DNA of 64,000 nucleotides from Jongsikchunia kroppenstedtii DSM 45133 (GTDB lineage Bacteria > Actinomycetota > Actinomycetes > Mycobacteriales > Mycobacteriaceae): contig NZ_AQYG01000047.1 in the NCBI RefSeq assembly GCF_000380485.1, positions 248,001 through 312,000 of the forward strand. Reading direction: 5' to 3'. How positions within the stretch are numbered: position 1 is the first letter of the stretch; every line of letters begins with the position of its first letter. Below are positions 10,514-18,847 of the stretch, in pieces. Under the pieces are notes generated by a model. It had not been told where the DNA came from and did not search any database. It worked only from the letters and a program-made list of their open reading frames with translations. Position numbers and translations under genes: made by a program.

Positions 10514-11095
10514 CTACTTCCAGGGCGCGAGGATGAGCTCGCAGGCCCTGGTCATATCGCGGATGGCATTCTCGGCGTCGTCGCCCTTGGTGACGGCCCA
10601 GGTGATGATGCCGTAGGCGCACTGCTCCAGCAGCAGGGCCAACTGGCGGTCGTCATCCGTCGGCTCGTCGAGGCCCGCGGTGTCCAGAATCGACTCGTAC
10701 AGGTCGGCCGACACGAACTCCGTGGACGTCGCCTGACGCGCGTTCGCCGACACGATCATCGCCCGCGCCAACCGCGGATAGCGCAGTAGCGCGCCGATCG
10801 CCCCGGTCATCAACGCGGTTACCGCGGCCACCCGGTCACCGCCCTGGTCGGGCACCGCGACAGCGCTGGCGTATTTGTCGAGGAGCGCCGCGTACAGGTG
10901 ATGCTTGGTCGGAAAGTACCGGTACAGCGTTCCGACGGCGACCCCGGACTCCTCGGCGATCTGGGCCATGTTCACCTGCTCCAGATCCAGCCGCCGTCCA
11001 TGCCGGGCTGCGACCGCGAGGATCCGGTCGTATCGCTCGCGTTGGCTCGCGGTCGTCGGAACGGCCGGGTCACGCTCCTGCGCCAGCCTCGGCAC
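10514..11095 (-). CDS. TetR-family regulator, KstR-like subgroup
   Basis: This is a 193-residue regulator. The helix-turn-helix is MAQIAEESGVAVGTLYRYFPTK near residues 43-65, and the VAVGTLYRYFP stretch is typical of the KstR subgroup that controls sterol and lipid genes. The C-terminal helical ligand domain has no assignable ligand. It lies three bases behind an SDR gene on the same strand, so the two form an operon. Likely targets are the divergent promoter at 11906-11978 and the cluster beyond. KstR similarity is a subgroup observation only; I do not claim orthology. Confidence 0.85.
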   Translation of the reverse strand: MPRLAQERDPAVPTTASQRERYDRILAVAARHGRRLDLEQVNMAQIAEESGVAVGTLYRYFPTKHHLYAALLDKYASAVAVPDQGGDRVAAVTALMTGAIGALLRYPRLARAMIVSANARQATSTEFVSADLYESILDTAGLDEPTDDDRQLALLLEQCAYGIITWAVTKGDDAENAIRDMTRACELILAPWK

Positions 11096-11098
11096 GGT

Positions 11099-11896
11099 TC
11101 ATCCCTTCATCAGGCGCTGCATCAATCGATGATTCTCCAGCACCGTAGCCGCACGGTCCGCGGGCTGTGGCGGCAGCTCGGCAAGCGCGTTGGATTCGAT
11201 CACCTGGACCGGTCCGTGCGGCAGCTGCTGCAGCCCGAGCTCGGCGACCGTCCGCGAATCCGACACCCGGTCGTCCATCGCATCGAAGTTGAGCCCGACG
11301 CGTGCCATCGCGGGCGTCCGGGTAGCCCCGAGAATCAGCTGCAGCACGTCGACGCCGTGTTCGCGCAGCTCTACCCACAATCCCTCGGTGAAGATGCGCG
11401 AGAACGCCTTTGATCCGCCGTACACCGACAGCCCGGCCGACCCGGTGAATCCGGACATCGATCCGACGATGAGGATGCCGCCGCGGCCACGCTCGGCGAG
11501 CGGCCCGGCGAATCGATGGGCCAACGCGAGCGGCGCCATCACGTTGAGTTCCACCACTGACCGCAGCCCTGCCAGATCCGCCCCGGCGACCTCATGTCGA
11601 TACGAGTTGGCGCCCGCGTTCACGATCAACAGGCCCACGTCCAGGTCGTCGACCACGGCGTCGACGTCGGCCATCATGGTCGGCGCGGTGAGGTCGACGA
11701 TGGCGGTGCGCACCTCGATGCCCAGCGCGCGACAGCGTTCCGCGGTGTCACGCAACGGTTCCGGTTTGCGTGCCAGCAGCACGAGGTTGACCCCGTCGGC
11801 GGCCAGCAGTGCGGCGAATTCGGCGCCGACCCCTTCCGAGCCTCCGGCGATCACGGCCCACGGGCCGTAACGCTCGGCGAGCGTCGAATCATTCAT
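11099..11896 (-). CDS. Short-chain dehydrogenase/reductase
   Basis: This is a 265-residue SDR. It has the cofactor glycine motif GGSEGVGAEFA near residue 17, NAGANS near 94 and the catalytic YGGSK (YxxxK) near 164, preceded by the conserved Ser. An upstream GTG at 11905 would add three residues, but the GGAGG ribosome site overlaps that GTG and sits eight bases before the ATG at 11896. The ATG is therefore preferred. It is probably NADP-dependent; the substrate is unknown. It shares an operon with the TetR gene and is divergent from the LLM oxidoreductase. Confidence 0.85.
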   Translation of the reverse strand: MNDSTLAERYGPWAVIAGGSEGVGAEFAALLAADGVNLVLLARKPEPLRDTAERCRALGIEVRTAIVDLTAPTMMADVDAVVDDLDVGLLIVNAGANSYRHEVAGADLAGLRSVVELNVMAPLALAHRFAGPLAERGRGGILIVGSMSGFTGSAGLSVYGGSKAFSRIFTEGLWVELREHGVDVLQLILGATRTPAMARVGLNFDAMDDRVSDSRTVAELGLQQLPHGPVQVIESNALAELPPQPADRAATVLENHRLMQRLMKG

Positions 11897-11917
11897 ATCT
11901 GACACCTCCGGCTCTCA

Positions 11918-11947
11918 CTAGATCACAAAACTAGAATTGAATCTAGA
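11918..11947. promoter_or_regulatory. CTAGA-repeat operator candidate
   Basis: The 5-mer CTAGA occurs three times at 11918, 11931 and 11943, spaced 13 and 12 bases, about one helical turn. The last two also form an inverted repeat, CTAGA-N6-TCTAG (11931-11946). It lies in the 82-base gap between the divergent SDR/TetR and LLM operons. The nearby TetR protein is the obvious binder, by inference. Confidence 0.55.
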
Positions 11948-11978
11948 TTTTTCGGGAGATGTCGCGTAGAACCGAATC

Positions 11979-12812
11979 ATGCGAATCGGAGTGATGACGC
12001 CGGTGGTGACGGCCGTCCCCGGTCAGAGCGCCGACTGGGAGGTCGCCGCCGGCAGCGACGACCTGATCGACATCGCCGGCACCGCAGATCATCTCGGCTT
12101 CGATCACCTGACCTGTTCGGAGCATGTGGCCGTGCCGGCAAGTGCCGAAGGCCGCGGCACCACCTACTGGGACCCACTGGCCACGCTGTCGTTTCTGGCC
12201 GCAGCCACCCATCGGATCCGCCTGGCCACGGCCGTTCTGGTGCTGCCCTACCATCGGCCGATCGAGCTGGCCAAGCGCTACGGGACCCTCGACCGGCTCT
12301 CGGGGGGCCGGCTGATCCTCGGCGTCGGCGTCGGGTCGCTGCGCGAAGAATTCGATCTGCTCGGCGCGCCGTGGCCGGACCGCGGCACCGTCGCGGACGA
12401 GCGCCTCGCTGAACTGCGCGACATCTGGGGCCGGACCGACGTGGGCGGCATGATCGTCTCCCCAGCCGCATCGTCGACGCAGGTGCCCATCTGGGTGGGC
12501 GGCCGCACCGGCCGCTCGCTGCGCCGGGCTGTCTCCCTCGGCGACGGCTGGATGCCGTTCGGACTCTCGCTGGCGCAGATCACCGAGATGCTTTCGACGA
12601 CTACGGCATCCGCCGGCTTCGACGTCGTGCTCACTCCGTCGCGGCCCCTCGATCCACTGGGCGACCCGACCGGCACCGAGACCGCGCTACGCCGGTTGCG
12701 GGACGCGGGCGCCACGGTCGCGTCGGTGCGGATCTCCGCGCACTCGACAGCACACTACTGCGATCAACTCGATCGATTGTCCCGCTCCGCAACAGAATTG
12801 GAACAAACATGA
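11979..12812 (+). CDS. LLM-class flavin-dependent oxidoreductase
   Basis: This 277-residue luciferase-like TIM barrel protein has the F420/FMN family opening MRIGVMTPV, the SEHV segment, TAVLVLPYHRPIELAKRYGTLD and SGGRLILGVGVGSLREEF. These match actinobacterial F420-dependent oxidoreductases of the TIGR03619 type. The substrate is unknown. The stop overlaps the next start (ATGA). It is expressed divergently from the TetR/SDR pair and probably shares its control. Confidence 0.87.
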   Translation: MRIGVMTPVVTAVPGQSADWEVAAGSDDLIDIAGTADHLGFDHLTCSEHVAVPASAEGRGTTYWDPLATLSFLAAATHRIRLATAVLVLPYHRPIELAKRYGTLDRLSGGRLILGVGVGSLREEFDLLGAPWPDRGTVADERLAELRDIWGRTDVGGMIVSPAASSTQVPIWVGGRTGRSLRRAVSLGDGWMPFGLSLAQITEMLSTTTASAGFDVVLTPSRPLDPLGDPTGTETALRRLRDAGATVASVRISAHSTAHYCDQLDRLSRSATELEQT

Positions 12813-13261
12813 CCACAGATACCAACCTGTCCGCCCGACTGGCGGCGCTCGAAGACCGGGCCGCGATCGCCGGGGTGGTCGCGTCCTACGGCCCGCTGGT
12901 CGATGCCGGCGAGGCCGACCGCGTGGCCGCGCTGTGGACCGAGGACGGCTCTTACAGTGTCGACGGCTCGGTGATGGCGGGTCGCGCAGAGATCGCCGCG
13001 ATGGTCCGCGGTTCGCACCATCAGGGATTGATCCGCCGGGGCTGCACCCACCTGCTCGGCGCGCCGACGATCACCGTCGATGACGACAGCGCCACCGCCA
13101 CGTGCCAATCGGTGTTGATGGCGGGCACCGGCGACGGCTACGCGATCGTCCGGCTGTCGATCAATCGGTTCGAGTTCGTGCGCCGCGACGGCCACTGGCT
13201 GATCGAACGACGCGTGACGCACAAACTGCCCGTCACGGGGCCGACGGGAGACGCCGCATGA
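12809..13261 (+). CDS. SnoaL-like / NTF2-fold protein
   Basis: This 150-residue protein has the typical SnoaL_4 layout: an N-terminal helix (ALEDRAAIAGVVASYGPLVDAGEADRVAALWTEDG type) followed by a cone of beta strands and ending in a WLIERR segment. Such folds act as isomerases, dehydratases or hydrolases on polyketide- or steroid-like substrates. It is coupled at both ends by ATGA overlaps to the LLM gene and the following SDR, so the three probably act in one pathway. Confidence 0.75.
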   Translation: MTTDTNLSARLAALEDRAAIAGVVASYGPLVDAGEADRVAALWTEDGSYSVDGSVMAGRAEIAAMVRGSHHQGLIRRGCTHLLGAPTITVDDDSATATCQSVLMAGTGDGYAIVRLSINRFEFVRRDGHWLIERRVTHKLPVTGPTGDAA

Positions 13262-14001
13262 CCGTCGAGAACAAAGTCGTCCTCGTGACCGGTGGCGCGG
13301 CCGGCATCGGCGCCGGGATCTCCCGGCACCTGCTGTCGCAGGTGGCCAAAGTCGTTGTCGTCGACCTGGATTCGGACCGCGGCACGGCGCTCGAGCGGGA
13401 GTTCCCCGACCACCTGGTGTTCGTGCACGGCGACGTGTCCGATCCGGCCGTGGCCGACTCGGCGGTCCAGGTGGCCGTCGACGCGTTCGGCAGGCTGCAC
13501 GCGCTCGTCAACAATGCGCATGTGTCCCGGCAGAAACCGTTCCTCGAACACACCCCGGACGACTGGGACCTGTCCTTTCGCACCGGGTTCGAGGCGACGC
13601 GCAACTTCATGCTCGCCGCCCACGACCAGCTGCGGCAGCACCGCGGCGCCGTGGTCAACTTCGCCAGCGGCGCCGGGATCGCCGGGATGCCGATGCAGGC
13701 GTCCTACGGCGCGGCCAAAGAGGCCATTCGCGGCCTCAGCCGAGTGGTCGCGCGGGAGTGGGCACTCGACGGCATCCGGGTCAACGTCGTCTCACCGATC
13801 GCCCTTACCGAGGGCGTACAGCACTGGGCCGATCAGTTCCCCGATCAGTTCGAGGCGATGGTCGGCCGGATTCCACTGGGCCGCGCCGGCGACCCGCAGC
13901 ACGACATCGCTCCGGTCGTGGAGTTCCTGATTTCCGATGCGGCACAGTACGTCACCGGCCAGACGCTGATGGCCGACGGCGGTTCGATCATGCTGCATTG
14001 A
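13258..14001 (+). CDS. Short-chain dehydrogenase/reductase
   Basis: This is a 247-residue classical SDR. It has TGGAAGIGAGI for cofactor binding near residue 10, NNAHVSR near 84, catalytic YGAAK near 150 with an upstream Ser, and a C-terminal QTLMADGGS tail. The frame opens upstream, but ATG 13258 overlaps the SnoaL stop and is in the correct place relative to the glycine motif. It is the last gene of the LLM operon. The substrate is unknown. Confidence 0.87.
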   Translation: MTVENKVVLVTGGAAGIGAGISRHLLSQVAKVVVVDLDSDRGTALEREFPDHLVFVHGDVSDPAVADSAVQVAVDAFGRLHALVNNAHVSRQKPFLEHTPDDWDLSFRTGFEATRNFMLAAHDQLRQHRGAVVNFASGAGIAGMPMQASYGAAKEAIRGLSRVVAREWALDGIRVNVVSPIALTEGVQHWADQFPDQFEAMVGRIPLGRAGDPQHDIAPVVEFLISDAAQYVTGQTLMADGGSIMLH

Positions 14002-14004
14002 CGG

Positions 14005-14114
14005 CTAGCCCGAATTGCGCAGCGCCGTCGCAAGTCCGTTCCGCGACTCGCTGCGCTCGCGAACCGCCGCCCGACCACTAACCCGAATTGCGCAGCGCCG
14101 TCGCAAGTCCGTTC
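14005..14114. repeat. Duplicated 3' end of ppc around a palindrome
   Basis: Bases 14005-14041 and 14078-14114 are the same 37-nt sequence with one mismatch. The right copy is the last 11 codons and TAG stop of ppc; the left copy is a detached duplicate that keeps the same codons, with a synonymous Gly change and the stop. Between them is a short palindromic stretch, CGCGA (14042-14046) and TCGCG (14057-14061), around a TCGCTGCGC loop. Confidence 0.85.
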
Positions 14115-16810
14115 ATCGTGAGTTGGATGCCGCGGCGAACGAGTTCGTGTTCGTCGCCGGCCCGGTAGCGGCGCAGCAGCTCGACCTGCAGGTGATTGAG
14201 CGGCTCGAGGTACGGGAAGCGGTTGTATACCGACAGCTTCAGGGCCGGGTTGTCGGCGAGCAGATCATCGGTGCGGGTGATCGCGAAGTACATGTCGATG
14301 GTCCGCTGATGTTCGGCTGCGATCATCCCGAACACCTTGTCCCGCAACGCCTCGTCCGGAACGAGCTCGGCGTACCGCGCGGCCAGACCCATGTCGGACT
14401 TGGCCATCACCTGGGCCATGTTCGACAGCACGGAGGCGAAGAACGGCCAACGGTGGTAGAGATCGGTGAGCTGCGCCAGCCGCGTGGGATCGCCGTCGAC
14501 CCAGCGTTCGAAGGCGGTTCCGGTGCCATACCACCCGGGCAGCATGACGCGCGACTGCGACCACGCGAGCACCCAGGGGATCGCCCGCAGGTCGGCGATG
14601 GAGCTGGTCGGCTTGCGAGACGTCGGCCGACTGCCGATGTTCAGGGCGCCGATCTCCGAGACCGGGGTCGAGGTGGTGAAGTACTCGACGAAGCCCGGTG
14701 TGCGATGCACCAATTCGCCGTAGGCATCGCGGGCGAGGGCGGCCAGTTCATCGAGGATCCGATAGGCGGCCTCCGCGGATTCACCCAGACCCTCGACATC
14801 GAGCAGTGTCGATTCGAGCGTCGCCGCCATCAGGGACTCCAGATTCCGTTCGGCGCGTGCGGGTTCGGCGTACTTGGCGGCGATCACCTCGCCCTGTTCG
14901 GTGATCCGCAGCGATCCCTGCACCGCCCCGGGCGGCTGCGCCAGGATCGCGTCGTAGCTGGGTCCGCCGCCCCGACCGACCGTGCCGCCCCGACCATGAA
15001 ACAGTCGAATCCGTAGGCCCGCCGTACGACTCGCCGCGACCAGGTCGAGTTCGGCGCGATAGAGCGCCCAGTTGGCCGCGAGATATCCGCCGTCCTTGTT
15101 GGAGTCCGAATAGCCGAGCATCACTTCCTGCAGCCCGCCCTGGGCATCGACCAGAGCTCGCACCAGCGGAATACTCCACGCCGACTGCAGGATTCGCGCA
15201 CCGGCCTGGAGGTCCTCGATCGTCTCGAAGAGCGGCACCACCCGGACGCCGCATCGCTCCGGCTGACCTGGCACGTAGAGGCCGGCCTCCTTCAACAGGA
15301 TCAGCGCCTCGAGCATGTCGCTGACCGACGTGCACATGCTGATGATGTACGTCGGGACCGCGCCCCGCCCATAGGCATCGACGGCCTGCGCGGCGGATCC
15401 GACTACGGCCAGCTCGCGCGTGGCCAGCTCGCTCAGTTCGGCGTCGCCGGAGACCAGCGGCCGCCGGCTGCCGAGTTCGTCGGCCAGCATCGCGACGCGA
15501 CTCGCCTCGTCGAGCGCCGCGTAGTCGTCGTGCACCCCGGCCCACCGCAGCAGTTCGCCGACCACCTGCTCGTGCACCTCGGAGTTCTGCCGCATGTCGA
15601 GTCCGGACAGATGGAATCCGAACGCACGCACCGATTCCCGCAGCATCCGGAGCCGATCCTCGGCGATCTCGGCATCCCCCTGCGCCCGCAGCGATGCGTC
15701 GATCACATCCAGGTCCGCCGCGAATTCTCCCGCCCCCGAATAGGACTCGCCCAGCTCGACATCGTCGTCGTCGAACATTCGCGCCTCGGTCGCCGCCAGT
15801 CGGCAGGCAACAGTGTCGAGGGCGGCGCGATACGGCTCGTCGCTCTCCCGATCCGTCGGGGCGGCCAGCTGCCGCAACGGCGCGTCGGCGGTGATCAGCC
15901 GCGCCGACATGCTCAGCTCTTTCGCTAGCGAAAGCACCTGGCTCCGATGGTGTTCCATCGCGGTCCGGGCCGCGCTGCCCGCCGCCAGCGCCACCACGTC
16001 ACCGGTCACATTCGGGTTGCCGTCCCGGTCGCCGCCGATCCACGAACCCATCCGGATCATCGGTGCCGGCGCCGGGTCGACGGTCGGATAAAGCTCCGCG
16101 AACCGGTCGGCCAGGCGGGCATTGATCCGCGGCACCACCTCGAAGAAGCTCACGTCGAAGTACCGCAGGCCGACCGCGATCTCGTCCTGAATTCGCAGTC
16201 GTTCCAGGCGAATCAGCGCCGTCTGCCACAGCGTGAGCACCTGACGGCGCACCGCGGTGAGCACCTCGGCGTCCTCGGCGTCGGTCAGCTCGGTGCGGTC
16301 GCGGAACCGCATCAGTTCGCTGATCCGGTGCTGCGCCTCGAACACGGTGCGGCGCCGGGTCTCGGTCGGATGCGCGGTCACCACCGGAATCACCACCGAG
16401 CCGGCCAGCGCGTCAGCGACCCGCACCGGATCGAGGTCGGCCGCGGCCAGGCGGTCGTATGCGGCGGCCAGGCTGCTGTCCTGCGGTGGATCGCCGGCGC
16501 GGAGATGGATCGCGCGGCGCCGCTCGCGATGCAGGTCCTCGGCCAGATTCGCAAGCAGCGCAAAGTGACTGAACGCGCGGATCACGCCGACCGCCTCCGC
16601 CGGGGTCAGGTCGACGAACATCCCGGCCAGCTCCGACCGGTCGACCTCCGAACGCCGCACTCGGAACGACTCGACGCGGGCACGCTCGACCAGATCGAAG
16701 ATCCGCGCACCAGAGTGTTCGCGAACAACGTCGCCGAGGATGCCGCCGAGCAGCCGGATGTCGGCACGCAGCGGTTCGGATGCAGCACGATCGGGTAGCG
16801 CGGTCGTCAT
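14078..16810 (-). CDS. ppc: Phosphoenolpyruvate carboxylase
   Basis: This 910-residue enzyme carboxylates PEP to oxaloacetate. The main motifs are [12 protein letters not shown] near residue 144, [15 protein letters not shown] near 252, [14 protein letters not shown] near 568, and the glycine loop [14 protein letters not shown] near 604. It ends in the invariant family tail N-x-G plus Leu/Ala residues (LRNSG). The length is normal. In M. tuberculosis ppc lies near secG and tpi; here it is separated from secG by the methyltransferase-NRPS insert. Its 3' end is duplicated downstream. Confidence 0.97.
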   Translation of the reverse strand: MTTALPDRAASEPLRADIRLLGGILGDVVREHSGARIFDLVERARVESFRVRRSEVDRSELAGMFVDLTPAEAVGVIRAFSHFALLANLAEDLHRERRRAIHLRAGDPPQDSSLAAAYDRLAAADLDPVRVADALAGSVVIPVVTAHPTETRRRTVFEAQHRISELMRFRDRTELTDAEDAEVLTAVRRQVLTLWQTALIRLERLRIQDEIAVGLRYFDVSFFEVVPRINARLADRFAELYPTVDPAPAPMIRMGSWIGGDRDGNPNVTGDVVALAAGSAARTAMEHHRSQVLSLAKELSMSARLITADAPLRQLAAPTDRESDEPYRAALDTVACRLAATEARMFDDDDVELGESYSGAGEFAADLDVIDASLRAQGDAEIAEDRLRMLRESVRAFGFHLSGLDMRQNSEVHEQVVGELLRWAGVHDDYAALDEASRVAMLADELGSRRPLVSGDAELSELATRELAVVGSAAQAVDAYGRGAVPTYIISMCTSVSDMLEALILLKEAGLYVPGQPERCGVRVVPLFETIEDLQAGARILQSAWSIPLVRALVDAQGGLQEVMLGYSDSNKDGGYLAANWALYRAELDLVAASRTAGLRIRLFHGRGGTVGRGGGPSYDAILAQPPGAVQGSLRITEQGEVIAAKYAEPARAERNLESLMAATLESTLLDVEGLGESAEAAYRILDELAALARDAYGELVHRTPGFVEYFTTSTPVSEIGALNIGSRPTSRKPTSSIADLRAIPWVLAWSQSRVMLPGWYGTGTAFERWVDGDPTRLAQLTDLYHRWPFFASVLSNMAQVMAKSDMGLAARYAELVPDEALRDKVFGMIAAEHQRTIDMYFAITRTDDLLADNPALKLSVYNRFPYLEPLNHLQVELLRRYRAGDEHELVRRGIQLTMNGLATALRNSG

Positions 16811-16870
16811 CGGCCAATTATCCCGCCGACCCGCTGCGCGTGCAGAGGATCGGCTCTAGGGTCGAACTCA

Positions 16871-17647
16871 GTGAACAATTCCACGATCGTCAGCCGCGCC
16901 CCCGCCCACGTTCCGAGGTTTGTCCGATTCCCTCGGTTGTACCGGCCCGCCGACGACACCTGGTTGTTGACCGACGCGGTGCTCGACGAGGTCGCGAATT
17001 CCGAACGGACCCTGACCGTGCTCGAGCTCTGCGCCGGAACCGGATACATCGCGGTCTCGGCGGCTCGGGCGGGCGCGGACGTGACCGCGCTCGACATCAA
17101 TCCCCGGGCGGTCACGAACACCCGATTCAATGCATTCCTCAACCGCGGCCGCGTCACGGCCGCGGTCGCCGATGTCCGCGACCTGCCGTCGCTCCCCCGG
17201 TTCGACCTGATCGTCGCGAACCCGCCGTATGTCCCGAGCGCCGCCGAGGATCCGCAGACCGGAGCGGCGTTGGCGTACAACGGCGGCGCGGACGGCCGCG
17301 CGCTGATCGACCCGGTCTGCGAACGGGCGGCCGACCTGCTGACACCGGGCGGCTCTCTGCTGCTGGTGCAGTCGGAGGTGAACGATGTCGATCGCACCTG
17401 CGACCTGCTCCGACGAACCGGCGTGGTGCCGTCAGTGGTGATGCAGCGCTCGATCCCGTTCGGGCCCTTGATGTCTGCCCGATCGGCGATCCTGGAGAGC
17501 CGCGGACTGATCGGCAGCGGCCAATGCACCGAACGCATTTCGGTGATCCGCGGCCTGCTGCCCGCCGAATCCGACTCCGGTGTCGATCAGCTCGGTACCG
17601 GAGCCACCAGCGACGACTTCCCGGTCGACCAGGAATCGAGCAGATGA
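16871..17647 (+). CDS. HemK2/PrmC-like class I methyltransferase
   Basis: This 258-residue protein has the SAM-binding motif LELCAGTGYIAVSAA near residue 54, ALDINPRAV, and the Gln/adenine-amino-group motif NPPYVP near residue 117. This pattern is typical of HemK/PrmC/MTQ2 glutamine methyltransferases. In actinobacteria such genes are often found beside an iron-containing redox enzyme and a CDGSH protein, exactly as here. It starts at GTG 16871. The 3' end overlaps the convergent redox-enzyme gene by 61 bases. The target protein is unknown. Confidence 0.8.
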   Translation: MNNSTIVSRAPAHVPRFVRFPRLYRPADDTWLLTDAVLDEVANSERTLTVLELCAGTGYIAVSAARAGADVTALDINPRAVTNTRFNAFLNRGRVTAAVADVRDLPSLPRFDLIVANPPYVPSAAEDPQTGAALAYNGGADGRALIDPVCERAADLLTPGGSLLLVQSEVNDVDRTCDLLRRTGVVPSVVMQRSIPFGPLMSARSAILESRGLIGSGQCTERISVIRGLLPAESDSGVDQLGTGATSDDFPVDQESSR

Positions 17648-18606
17648 GTACCGATCCGGTCCTCCAGTGCCAGGAAAGCCGCCGCCCCGCGCAGCACAGC
17701 GGCGCCGCGGACCGGGTCACTGTCGACCCACCCGCCGACAAGATCGCGCATCGCGATCTGTTCATGCGCTGCATCGGCTTCGATGTGCTCGTCGTAGAAG
17801 CGTCGAGCGCGGGGCGATGCGCCCAGCCGGGTCAATCCGCGTACATATCGCCCGCTCGGCAGCGACGAGGTCATCTCGATGGCGCACAGATGACCGATCA
17901 GCTCGCCGACATGCGTCCGGTGCAGGCCGAATCGGGACAGCACGTTGAGTCCCGCCAGCGTGATCGCCGGCACGACCGGCAGGTAGTACATGTAGCCGGT
18001 CTGCAGTCCGAACTCCGCCATGGTGTCCGCGAACAATGTCGAATGCATCCGCGGCAGGCTCCCGCCGCCGTACTCGTCGGCCTGGATCTCGATCAGCGCG
18101 GCCTTCGCCCGGCCACCGATCCGTGGGATACCGAAGGTGTGCAGGTCCGCCTCGCGGAGCTGGTAGAGCGACCGATGAATCAGCAACTCGGTGAGCTCGC
18201 CGACGGTGGCCCGGTCGCGCACGTGCACCGACACACCCGCGGTATCGTCGTCGACGGTCCGGCGGACGAGTTCGCCGACGGTGTACGACGCGGCCTCGGC
18301 CGGCACGCTGATGGGACCGATCGCCGCGTCGATCGCACGATCCAGGTGCCGTTCGAGCCCGGCGAGCACCGTCATCAGCCCCGGATCCCATTGCAGCCCA
18401 TCGTCGACGCCGACGATGCCGCGCAGATGCAGCTCATACAGCAGCGTCAGCGTCAGCTGGGCGTCCTCGTCCGCGAAGAAGTCCACCGCCGAACCGGGCG
18501 TCACGATCAACGATTCCGATTGCGCCGCAAGATCGTTCGAATCGGCACCGACGAGCGCGGCGATCGTCGCCGCGGACAGTGGGCCGCGAGCCGGCGGCAG
18601 CGGCAT
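17587..18606 (-). CDS. Iron-containing redox enzyme (heme-oxygenase-like fold)
   Basis: This 339-residue helical protein has the typical opening PARGPLSAATIAAL, a mid-protein EIQADEYGGG segment and a late YDEHIEADAAHEQIAMRDL segment. Their Glu/His residues are arranged like those of the di-iron heme-oxygenase-like oxidases. The frame extends further up to 18819, but ATG 18606 gives the family length and leaves the ribosome site of the divergent CDGSH gene free. ATG 18669 is the alternative start. The reaction is unknown. It always seems to keep company with the CDGSH and methyltransferase genes. Confidence 0.72.
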   Translation of the reverse strand: MPLPPARGPLSAATIAALVGADSNDLAAQSESLIVTPGSAVDFFADEDAQLTLTLLYELHLRGIVGVDDGLQWDPGLMTVLAGLERHLDRAIDAAIGPISVPAEAASYTVGELVRRTVDDDTAGVSVHVRDRATVGELTELLIHRSLYQLREADLHTFGIPRIGGRAKAALIEIQADEYGGGSLPRMHSTLFADTMAEFGLQTGYMYYLPVVPAITLAGLNVLSRFGLHRTHVGELIGHLCAIEMTSSLPSGRYVRGLTRLGASPRARRFYDEHIEADAAHEQIAMRDLVGGWVDSDPVRGAAVLRGAAAFLALEDRIGTHLLDSWSTGKSSLVAPVPS

Positions 18607-18637
18607 CCGCTCGTCGGCGGCCAGGGGAGGTCGACCG

Positions 18638-18847
18638 ATGACCGATGAACCGACCGCCGCTGCGTCCATAACCGTCTGCCACCGCGGTCCACTGCTCATC
18701 CGCGGTGACTTCGACCTCCTCGACGACGAGGGTAATCCGATCGACGCCGGACGCACCACCATCGCGCTCTGCCGGTGCGGGCACAGCGGCCGAAAACCGT
18801 TCTGCGACGGTACCCACAAACGGATCTACGGCACCGCCGATGACTGA
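18638..18847 (+). CDS. CDGSH-type iron-sulfur protein
   Basis: This is a 69-residue protein. The motif CRCGHSGRKPFCDGTH near residues 45-60 is the CDGSH signature, with three Cys and one His binding a 2Fe-2S cluster. GGGGAGG seven bases before ATG 18638 fixes the start. It is divergent from the redox enzyme, with 31 bases between starts, and its stop lies inside the NRPS gene start region (8-base overlap), so the NRPS is probably translated with it. Its role is likely electron or cluster transfer. Confidence 0.9.
   Translation: MTDEPTAAASITVCHRGPLLIRGDFDLLDDEGNPIDAGRTTIALCRCGHSGRKPFCDGTHKRIYGTADD

Noticed and set aside
11905-11905. GTG 11905 as SDR start
   Set aside because: The GGAGG ribosome site overlaps this GTG and is correctly spaced for ATG 11896.
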